NCBI GenBank assembly: GCA_947646735.1
Contig: CANTFK010000609.1
Location: forward strand, 1-64,000
Source of the DNA: Peronospora farinosa
Taxonomy: Eukaryota > Oomycota > Peronosporomycetes > Peronosporales > Peronosporaceae
Reading direction: 5' to 3'
DNA length: 64,000 nucleotides
Shown here: positions 22,324 through 31,422 of the stretch, piece by piece
How the letters are laid out: every line of letters starts with the position of its first letter
How positions within the stretch are numbered: the first letter of the stretch is position 1
Program-made: the position numbers and the translations under genes
Notes under the pieces: generated by a model
Told to the model about the DNA's origin: nothing
Seen by the model: only the letters and a program-made list of their open reading frames with translations
Database searches by the model: none

Positions 22324-22970
22324 TGTAGCGGAGCTACCCAGCTCTTTAGTCCGAGGAAGAATTTTTAGGCTAAAATCCTCTTAGTTCTATAGAAGTAATG
22401 AAAATTTGGCTAAAAGCCACTTAGTCAAAAGGAACTAATGAAACGACTAAGAAGCCACCTTGTTCTAAGGAACTAGGAGAGATTTTTCTAGTATACAAGC
22501 AATAGGCTTAAGGTTCATAGAACCAACGCACAGAGTCCAAGGAAAGGCTAGGAGCGTACACAGAGTTCAAAAAGAAGGTACACACGAAGTGCGCAAGAGA
22601 ATAAGTCAGAGAGACTTGCGATCTTCAACTCAAAGTGAGAACTGATTATGTTTATGCATTAAGATTTTATGAATAATCCTTCTCTAAGTACCCTACACTA
22701 GATTAATTTTTACTATAATAGTAATTATAAAATGCAGACTTCGTTATTGGACAAAATGTCGTCCAAGCATCAGTCAATGATGTACTTAGTACAGCGATAC
22801 CAATAATCGAATCCTACTCGATAGGATACGGTATCACCGTATACCGTATCTTAGCGCTCATATTCAATACCTCTCTAAAGAGAAGTATCAAGAATTCATT
22901 AAATGTAATATAGAAACTTCAACTGTAAACTTTCGGTATGATGTTCCAACCGTCGTGTAACCCCGATACA
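22324..22970 (-). repeat. Second LTR of the element A family (solo or truncated element)
   Basis: 647 bp homologous to 19646-20285, with TGTAG at one end and CCCCGATACA at the other. No TGG primer-binding motif lies next to its low-coordinate end, no purine tract lies beside its other end, and the flanking pentamers ATGAG and GTGAC do not match. It is therefore a solo LTR or the remnant 3' LTR of a rearranged copy. Many hairpins of the first LTR are degraded here. Confidence 0.8.
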
Positions 22971-23072
22971 GTGACTGTCTGTAACACTGAGTTCTTGTGC
23001 AGTCGTACTAACGACCGAACCATAAGTGAGGCCATTGCACTCACTCGTAGTACATTCAAACGCTAGCGAACG

Positions 23073-23100
23073 CGTTCATCAGATGGACATCTGATGAACG
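23073..23100. repeat. 13-bp-stem palindrome in element B
   Basis: CGTTCATCAGATG and CATCTGATGAACG are separated by GA only, a near-perfect 28-bp palindrome. Confidence 0.95.
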
Positions 23101-24677
23101 AGCGGCAGGCATCTTCACGGCTCGATGCTGCCAGCTGATTCATGGCTCGTACCTTCTGAGTCATGGTAATCCTAGGATGACACCAAATTTGTCATCCAGA
23201 TCTAGTACGATGAAATCATCATCGTATGCTTTACCTTCATGTGTGTAGTGAACTTCCACTACATGTTTCTTTACTGTTACGGATGCTCCAGTTGCAAGGC
23301 GCACCGTCATCCTCGTTAGAAGGGTCTCGCACTCAATATATTAAGCCTACGATCATCTATTGAATGGTGCTAAATAAAGTTGTTCGACGCCCCACATTCA
23401 ACTAGGGCGAAAAGTGACATGTTCTTTGTCACTTCGATCTTCAAGGTGATGAGGGATGTCTCATCACTGGGAGCGGCAACACACAGTGACTGTGTGTTGG
23501 GAGCAACCTTCGTCAAGAGTCCCGGGAACTCTCTTGACGTTGCTGGATCAGTAGGGCGGTCCGCCCTTACTGATACCAACCGTTTTTTATGGTCCACCAC
23601 GTAGTTGCGATTTCGCAGCAACGTGGGACCCACGTCGCTGGCCCTTCTTGGCAGACGATCGATCGTCACTCCCAGTGTTACGAGACAGTGGGCGTGAAGC
23701 AATACAGCCATATGCGTAGTGGACCATCTTTTGGCAGCGATTGCACTCTTGCAATCGCTTGTATCCTGGAGAGCGAGGTCGCTCGCTCTATACATAGGAG
23801 AGGTTCATTGTCTATGGACCTCCACCCTCCCGTCGTCGGGTAGGATCCCGAGTAGACATGAGCCTGTTGTACGCTGAGGTCTTCCTGTACCGCTGAAGAG
23901 ACCGCCTGGTCGAGAGATTCTAGCTCCAGGCGGAACAGGTGGGTCTTGACATGACCATTCGTCAGACCCTCCATGAACACAGTAACCTGCGTGTGTTCAT
24001 CTTTTGGGTTGAGCACAATACAACTAACAAGGTATCGTACGTGTTGGACGCAAGCGTGTATCTCACGCTTACCCTGTATCAGATACAGGAGCTCAGCTTG
24101 CGCCCTGAATATGGCGCGACGCGGTTCAACCGTGTGTTGGGCCGCGCCTTGAAGACATCATACGGTGGGAAAACGTATGGATCATGCAGCTTGATCCCTA
24201 ATACTCAAGCTTTGGCACGTCCAGCCAAGTTTGACATAGCGGACTTGACCTTCATCGCATCTTCATCGAGGCGACGAGCCTCATTGGCATCGTCGAGCTC
24301 GACAAACCATCCCACCAAGGAGTCGCTTTCGAACGCCTTGTACTTGGAGACATCAATCTTCAAGGACTCGGGTCGACGTATATGTGTCGACCCGGCAGCA
24401 GCAGCACTAGCCTGCTGTTGTATTAACAATGTAGTCGTTGGGCACCCTGCTGCATCATCAAGTCAGATTGTTGAGCGCCTTGTTCTCTCAAAAGGTCTAC
24501 CTGCTGAGAACCTTTCTCCTGTAACAAGGTGCAACTATTTACGACTTCGTCAAGATCATATGAGCTTGGAGTTGGTTGCATGTTCTTCGTCTCCGCTAAG
24601 AGAGAGCAACATGGCACCAACGGCAGGATTACCGATGGATTCAGCCATGCGCTGTACCGCCTGACATTCGAGATCAC
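23073..24677 (-). mobile_element. Ty3/gypsy gag and protease fragment (element B)
   Basis: Minus-strand frames: gag N terminus at 24423-24677 (QQ-rich, EQGAQQSDLMMQQGAQ), gag core at 24205-24429 (SLKIDVSKYKAFESDSLVGW) and 23678-24016 (VTVFMEGLTNGHVKTHLFRL), then a protease start at 23370-23795 (SLITLKIEVTKNMSLFALVECGASNNFI, where DSGASxNFI is usual). Frames are broken between blocks. It is a different family from element A. RT and integrase are absent between it and the LTR at 22970. The region is dense in inverted repeats. Confidence 0.7.
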
Positions 24678-24761
24678 TCAATGGCGGAGGTCATCTCGCG
24701 TTGCCTGTTGACGTTCTTCATCCGCTGGCTCCATAGCGGATGGCAAATGTCAAAGCGATAG

Positions 24762-25855
24762 TCGATTGGCCCGTTACACAGTCCCAGAAGGACTTGCGTA
24801 AGTGGCTTGTCCTTGCCACTTACTTGCATAGGTACAGCGAGAATTACGCTGATATGGCTCAGCCATAATCCAATTTTTTTAAAAAAAGGATGTGGAATGG
24901 TGTTGGCATGCCAAAAACGAGGACGCTTTTCAAGCGGTGAAGGCTAGCCTTCTTCATGCTCCCATTTTGACTTTGCCAGACCCTAATCGACCATTCAGTG
25001 TCGTCTGTGACGCATCAGATTTTGCCATTGGCAGTGCTGCTATACAAACAGATGCTGAAGGACGTGAGCGTGTGTTTGCCCTTGTAGTCCGCTAGCTGAA
25101 AAATGTAGAGAAGAACTATCCAGTTCATGACAAAGAGCTACTTGCAATGAAGTATGCTCTAGTCAAATTCAGAGTTCATCTGCTGGGCTCGAAGCCTTTT
25201 GTGATCTATACCGATCATGCGTCTTTACGCACTGCGGCTCAGTCGCCGCATCTCTCGCAGAGAATGACCAGATGACTATCATTCTTTGCTGAATATAACT
25301 TTGAGGTGAAGTACAAGCCGGGAAAGCAAAACGCTTTGGCTGATGCGTTGTCACGCATACCTGACTATGAGCTTGCTCATGTCAAGATGTTGTCGCCATT
25401 GATCACGGATCTAATTCGTGCTGTATACGCTAAGGTTGACTACTGTGTAGCTATGCTACTTGCCCTTGGCATTTTGCAATTCGGACATCAAGTTGTCGAC
25501 ACGACTATGTGCAAGCCTTCCTCGATATTTCATCGATCAGGGGATGTTGTGCGGATCCACCGCGCATTGGGGATCCTCATGATGATGAATTCAAATACCA
25601 CATCCTTTATGAGGCACACGACACTGTCATTGGTGTTCATTTGGGTCGTGAAAAGACCTATGGTGTAGTATACTAACGTTATTGTTGGCCAAACTGTAAA
25701 AATGAGTGAGCACATATGTGCGTACGTGTGAAACGTGTCAACGTGTTAACCTGTCGCCCCATTCGGCGACGCCTTTGACTAGTTTGCCTGTCCCCACCAA
25801 GTGTTAAGTATGGATTTTGTGTTTGGTCTACCGAAAGATTCGCATGGTCGTTAAA
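24762..25855 (+). mobile_element. Ty3/gypsy pol fragment (RT end, RNase H, integrase start), inverted copy of element A sequence
   Basis: Plus-strand blocks: AIVDWPVTQSQKDLRKWL, then WCWHAKNEDAFQAVKASLL, FSVVCDASDFAIGSAA, a TAG after FALVVR near 25095, LLAMKYALVKFRVHLLG, KYKPGKQNALADALSRIPDY, and an integrase start ending SMDFVFGLPKDSHG near 25850. It is the inverted counterpart of about 15270-16390 on the minus strand, colinear with small indels. Both copies share the TAG after LVVR. Further stops (TGA after SQRMTR) make it non-functional. Confidence 0.85.
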
Positions 25856-25856
25856 C

Positions 25857-25875
25857 GGACCACAAAGTGCTACCA
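25857..25875 (-). promoter_or_regulatory. Primer-binding site beside the LTR at 25878
   Basis: On the minus strand the LTR is followed by two bases, then TGGTAGCACTTTGTGGTCC. The TGG start, position and shared core TGGTAGCACT match the sites of the other two elements. Confidence 0.65.
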
Positions 25876-25877
25876 GG

Positions 25878-26329
25878 TGTAATAGAGCACCCTTCGATTA
25901 TGCTCCTAGAGTATAATCTACCTTCCATGATGACAGCGAAAGCAGGTGTCTCATAACTTCACGTACACGTAACAGAAGAAGTCTTATCAACAAAGGGGTT
26001 GAGAGGAAAAAGAGAACTGTATTTAATATAGTTGACTTATCTAATCAAACTAATCTGTTATAATCCGTGTTAGCTATATTAAACTTCAACTATGTATGTT
26101 CACAACTTGCCCTCCACTCATTGCGCGCGTGAATCGGTCATTGGTCAGTGCGTTGGCTGATATAATGGCTTATGGCAACCAGATAGAGGGCATCTCCAAC
26201 TTCAAGACGATGCAAGCAGAACGATAATATAAGCAAAGATAATATTGTCGAATAATATTAGTTATGATAATATTCTAATTTACACTTCATATAAGTGTCA
26301 ATATTATGTCACGGACTCACCCCGTTACA
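25878..26329 (-). repeat. 5' LTR of a third gypsy family (element D)
   Basis: 452 bp from TGTAATAGAG to CCCGTTACA on the plus strand, TG...CA bounded, with a primer-binding site just inside on the low side. Its outer 190 bp are repeated at 6333-6521. The sequence immediately internal to it is the oppositely oriented pol fragment, so the element is rearranged; the gag/protease fragment at 23073-24677, in the right orientation, may be its former body. Confidence 0.65.
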
Positions 26330-26899
26330 CTTAAACTTATCAAATGTGCGAGACCTCGGTCAATGAAGCAAGTGCTCATCTCCACATACTTTTGCTTCGA
26401 ATGCTTACTCTGGTAGGCTATGTACTCCCATCTGTCAAAATGTAAGAATAAAGATAGCATGAGTGACTCGTATACTAACGCGTGCCAGACGCGTTTCGTC
26501 TCTCGCTGGGGCCTCATCAGTGGTTTTGCCAATTTACAAGTGAGAACCACCCGATCATCTTTCGATCTAAGATCTATCACATCCATTAAAGCATCTAGAA
26601 GCCTCTACAACATTTTCTATGTACTAGCGTAGGTTAAAGCTCTGGAGTCGATACAAAGTGCAACTTGCACTTTCCAACACCATCACTGTCAGCTGTATTG
26701 TTGCTGGGCATAATTATCGTCATATGTTGTGTCATGATCAGTAGCCTATAGATTGTGGCGGATACAAGAAACTATGAGAAAACGGCTTATCAAAAAACAC
26801 GTTAGTTAGAAGAAATGCCATTGGATAGGATCTCTAATTATATATATATATATAGATCCACGCGTCTCACAATTGAAATTATCGCCAATTTCGTAGCAA
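26330..26899. other. Intergenic, upstream of ALG3
   Basis: AT-rich spacer between the repeat block and the gene island, with a short (TA)n tract near 26838-26854. No gene recognised. Confidence 0.5.
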
Positions 26900-28695
26900 A
26901 TGACGCGGAAGACCAAGAAGACGTCGACACCACGATCGACTCGCATCGATAAGGATGTGAAGACGACGCTTATGCACAGTCGTCTACTTTCTTTTCTATA
27001 CGATTTTATGTGGAGTTATCGTTACTTTCCACAGCTCGCGTGCGTTCTCTTATTAATGGAAGCGTGTGTAGGCTACATCATCATTCAAAAAGTGCCCTGT
27101 ACGTCTTTATTCATTCATGCACATAGTAAAATCAAGTCAAACTTATTGATAAAATAATTCCATGTCTAGACACGGAGATCGATTGGTCCACATACATGCA
27201 ACAAGTTGAGCTCTTTAAGGATGGAGAACGTGATTATATGAATATTCGTGGTGATACTGGCCCACTCGTGTATCCTGCAGGATTCCTCTATGTTTTTTCC
27301 TTTCTACACTCTGTCACAAACGATGGACAGAATATCCGACGTGCTCAGTACATTTTCCTAGGATTTTATCTTATCATGATTGCTACAGTGTTGGCTATCT
27401 ACTATCGTGCGCGTGTACTGCCTCCATGGGCCACCGTCTTTTTATGCGTGTCAAAGCGTCTGCACTCGATCTTTATGCTACGGATGTTCAATGATGGCGT
27501 GGCTATGATGCTGCTGTTTATTGCTGTATATCTCTTTGCACGTCAACGTTGGCGATGGGGCTGTGTGGTCTTTAGTCTTGCAGTGTCGATCAAGATGAAC
27601 GTTTTACTGTTTGCACCGGCGCTGTTCTTCCTGTTGCTGCAGTCGTGTGGTATTCTACGCACAGCTTGGTATTTATTCATTTGCGCTGCTATCCAGATTG
27701 TATTGGGTTACCCGTTCCTCAAGCACAACTGGTCGAGCTACTTGAACAAGGCTTTCGAGCTTAATCGCGTATTTGAGTTCAAGTGGACGGTGAATTGGAG
27801 ATTCCTTGATGAAGAGACGTTCGTGTCAGGTGGATTCGCATTATTGTTGCTGTTGGGTCACGTGTTCTTTATGGTGCTTCTCCTAGACAAACACTTTAAC
27901 ATCATGGGCACCATCCGTGCCGTGATGATGAAGCCGTTCGTTATTTTTGAACCGTTCCCGATCCAGAGCGAGATCGTTGTGACGTCGCTATTCGTGATGA
28001 ACTTTGTGGGAATTGTCTTCTCGCGCACACTGCACTACCAGTTCTATTCATGGTACTACCCGACACTGCCATACCTGTTGTGGTGTTCTGATTTGCCTCT
28101 GCTGCTAAAAATGTCGGCGCTATTGAATAACGAGTACGCCTTCAACACGTTCCCGTCGACTACAATGAGTTCAATCATGCTGCAGCTTTCGAACCTGTTC
28201 CTGCTTATTACGCTATACCTGAACCAAAAGTCCAACTCGTTCGTGCCGTACCTGGATGCGGAGGCCCGGATGAATCTTATCGCTTTCGTGAACGAGGAGT
28301 GTTTCGACGGGGCGCGTCAGCTCGCGTTGTACTACGGTAGCGTGACGGAGGATCTGGCCGAAGGTGCCACCGTGTCTTCCATTGACGAGCACGAGGTGGT
28401 GTTGTCGCTACCCAAGATGAAGCTGACACTTGCAGTTGGCTTTGGCAGCAGCGGTCCCGTGACGGGTGAGGGCTATGGTCGTCAAGTACTCAAGGGCATG
28501 CTGAATGAAGCTGGCGAGGGCATCAAGGCTGGTAATAACATGGGTAAGCTCATTAGCCGCGAGTACATGAAGGATAAGGAGCTCAAGAATTTTGTAGACT
28601 CGTTAGATGAAGAGCAGCAGGATATCAGCAACAAGTCGCTACGTCAGCGTACAACCGTTAAGACGGTGACGTCGACGACGTCGACAAACGTTTAA
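26900..28695 (+). CDS. ALG3: ALG3, Dol-P-Man:Man5GlcNAc2-PP-Dol alpha-1,3-mannosyltransferase, with C-terminal extension
   Basis: Adds the first luminal mannose (alpha-1,3) to the dolichol-linked oligosaccharide in the ER during N-glycan assembly. Exons 26900-27098 and 27170-28695 join through a 71-bp GT-AG intron to give KVPYTEIDWSTYMQQVE, a hallmark of the family; 574 residues. Further motifs are DYMNIRGDTGPLVYPAGF, RMFNDGVAMMLLF, NWRFLDEE and FSRTLHYQFYSWY(Y)PTLPYLLW. About ten hydrophobic segments are visible. The ALG3 body ends near residue 415. The remaining 160 residues are soluble and not usual for ALG3 (family about 430-460 residues); they include MNLIAFVNEECFDGARQLAL and weakly resemble DUF2470. 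That last point is inference. Confidence 0.92.
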
Positions 28696-28770
28696 ACGAA
28701 GACCCCTATGAATTCAATTTTCGTGTGGTTACACAAACTTGTGATAATTATTATCGAATTGTAAGTGCCA

Positions 28771-28786
28771 ACCATTCGTCACAAAA
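28771..28786 (+). promoter_or_regulatory. Oomycete initiator-like element before DPH2
   Basis: ACCATTCGTCACAAAA directly precedes the ATG at 28788 and resembles the oomycete Inr/FPR consensus (GCTCATTYYNCAWTTT). The gap to the ALG3 stop is under 100 bases, so the DPH2 promoter overlaps ALG3's 3' end. Confidence 0.5.
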
Positions 28787-28787
28787 T

Positions 28788-30557
28788 ATGACGGTAGCAT
28801 TGGCATTTGAGAGTGACGATGGCTCGCGAGCCATCGAGATGCAAGTGCAGGTACAAGAAACCGATGGAATACGTGTACAAGACTGTGATGTGCTGGAGTA
28901 CTTTGAGATTACACGCATCGTAGAGCAGATCCGTCGTGGTGGCTATAAGAAAATTGCTTTGCAGTTCCCAGACTCATTGCTGCCGGATGCATCGCAAGTT
29001 CAGCAGGAACTGAAAAACAGACTGGTTGGCCAATGGGAGCGTATATTTGTGCTTGGTGATACGTCGTACGGAAGCTGTTGTGTGGATGAAGTGGCGGCGC
29101 AGCACCTTGTGGCGGATTGCATCGTGCACTTTGGTCGTACGTGTCTGAGGTGGGCTGGACACAGATGAATGGGGTGTGAGTGGTGACTCATCATTAGTTT
29201 CTTGTGTGTGATGCAGCGCTACGACTAAAATTCCAGTGATTTACGTGTTTGGCAAGGCGCCGATATCAGTCGAGGACTGTGTCCAGCAGTTGAGTGAACG
29301 GATTGTTGGTATGGAGCCGACAAAGACACTTGTGCTACTTTATGAGCCTCGCTATCATCATGCTAGTGCTACTGTGCTGAAAAGTTTAAAGAAGAAATTT
29401 AGTGAACGGAAGCTGCTGTTCGGGACAATGAAGACGTTTTATGATCCAACCGAGAAAGTGAAGGCGGCAACTGCTGACGATAACTTTTTGGTGCTTCAAA
29501 TTGGTGGACAGGAAGTTATAGTGGAGTCCATAAATGATGAGATCACCCCCGAAACGTTTGCGTTGCTGTACATTGGAGCAGAATCGGCTCACCTTACCAG
29601 TATTCTAATGCGGTACAGCACCGTGGACTGCTTCTCGTACAACCCAGAGATAAGGTCAACTCGCAAGGAGGGTGCGACTGTTAATCGTGCGCTAATGAGA
29701 CGGTAGGTGTTACTATTGAAGCTATCGTAGGTATGAGAATACTCATATTTTCACTGTGATGCTGCGGTTCGTAGCTTTTTCCTTGTTCAGCAAGCCAAGG
29801 AAGCACAAATTTATGGTATTCTGATGGGCACGCTTGGTGTTAACCAATACCTTGACGTTGTGCATGGTCTTCAGAAGCTGATTAAAACGTAAGATCTCGG
29901 GTAGAAAGGTGTTTAGGAGGAGGAGCTGGTGAATCAACTAACGCTACTGCTTTTCGGTGCCTTTTCAGGAGCGGACGTAAGTCGTACCTCTTCGTAGTGG
30001 GCAAAGTTAACGTGCCCAAACTTGCAAACTACGCAGAGATCGACGCTTTCGTGCTCGTGGCATGCCAGCAGAATACATTAATGGATAGCAAGGAATTTTA
30101 CAAGCCTATCGTAACCCCGTATGAGCTTCAACTCGCGTTGTCGCCGACAGATCAATGGGATGGCCAATACAAGACAGACTTTTGCGAGGTGATACCTGCG
30201 ATCGAGAGCACTACACAGAGTGTGGAGCAGGGACCTGATGGTGGTGAGGATGACGACGCTGACAAACCTTTTTTCTCGCTAGTGTCGGGAACATACAAGA
30301 CCTCTTCGCGCTCGATAGCAATCAATCATGAGGCTACACTCTATGCCATCACGGCTTCCGAGGAGCCTGACGTATCTACTACGTTGCAGGTTAAAAATGA
30401 GCATACGGAGCTTACGAAATACCATAGTGAGGCTGCTGATTACTTAGCTACGAGAGAGTATCAAGGATTAGACCCAAGAATTGGCAAGACGCCTGCACAT
30501 GCTGCCGTTAAAGGCAGCACAGGCATTGCGAGGGGATACACTCATGAAATTGGATAG
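28788..30557 (+). CDS. DPH2: DPH2, diphthamide biosynthesis protein 2
   Basis: Partner of DPH1 in the [4Fe-4S] enzyme that transfers the 3-amino-3-carboxypropyl group from S-adenosylmethionine to a histidine of elongation factor 2. Four exons: 28788-29149, 29217-29702, 29775-29888, 29969-30557 (516 residues); all introns are 66-80 bp with GT-AG ends. Diagnostic blocks are IALQFPDSLLPDASQV, LGDTSYGSCCVDEVAAQHL with the cluster-region cysteines, VHFGRTCLS across the first junction, VNRALMRRFFLVQQAKEAQ across the second, GILMGTLGVNQYLDVV, and LFVVGKVNVPKLANYAEID with VACQQN. The start is the first ATG after the initiator-like motif; upstream in-frame codons lack ATG. Confidence 0.93.
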
Positions 30558-30776
30558 AGGGCAAGTATGCTAATAATTAATTCGTGTCATGTGGAATTTT
30601 AATTGTTAATTACTATGGGGTTATTTGTTTTTCACGCAACATGAAATAAAGGTATCACTTTTGGCATAGCGTTATAGAAAATTTCTAATCTGGCCGCGAG
30701 AGTCGTGCGAAGTGTGGGTAAAGTTACTTTTTATCTATAATCCGGATTTTTTATTTATCGTAGCAAAATAGTCACC

Positions 30777-31267
30777 ATGAGCGACGGCATCACTGCATCT
30801 CGGGCTGAAATCATGGAGAGTACGTTACTCTATTACTACAACCTTCACCTCTATCTTCTTGTTAATATCTTTCCCGTTTTTCCATTGTTTCTGTAGCCGT
30901 CTACGAGCTCTCCCGCTTGCTCAATACGGGTCTGGACCGCGACACGTTAGCGATTCTCATGGCACTTATTCAAAAAGGTGTAAACCCCGAGGCATTGGCT
31001 ACAGTTGTAAAAGACCTTCGGAAAGAAGCAGCAGCAGCAGCAAAACAACAACAACAACAGATGGAAACTCCACGTGAACGGACGACTTTTACTGGTAGCA
31101 AACAGCCTTTGTCGACCCAGGAATTCCAGGTCAGTCAGGTGTGTTGATAGAAATAGAAACGAGCTGACTGCCGTTCTCTCTATTGGTCTTAAGTAACTAA
31201 TTGGCTGACGGCTTTTTTGTCTACTTTTGCTACCAACTTATAGAAGAAACGCCGTTCAGATTACTAG
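30777..31267 (+). CDS. MZT1: MOZART1, gamma-tubulin ring complex small subunit
   Basis: Small adaptor that binds GCP N termini and helps recruit and activate the gamma-tubulin ring complex. Exon 1 30777-30819 and exon 2 from 30897 join by a 77-bp intron to give [20 protein letters not shown], followed by [20 protein letters not shown] and a VVKDLRKEA helix, the full MOZART1 core. A glutamine-rich tail follows. Two C termini are possible: reading through to the stop at 31147, or splicing 31130-31243 (GTCAGT to TAG) to a short exon ending KKRRSDY at 31267. I favour the spliced form because it keeps frame and ends basic. About 100 residues either way. Confidence 0.85.
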
Positions 31268-31422
31268 CTGACTTCCTAGTCGTGATATCGTCCCCTTTTC
31301 TATTTGATATTTGCTATTGAATGTCGTACCAACTGCTCTTGTCTTCAATGTGCCACCCAGAACACTTTCTTATGTATAGTCACAAGTCTCTTATTCGTAT
31401 TGCAAAGCGTGGATGCTGGTTG

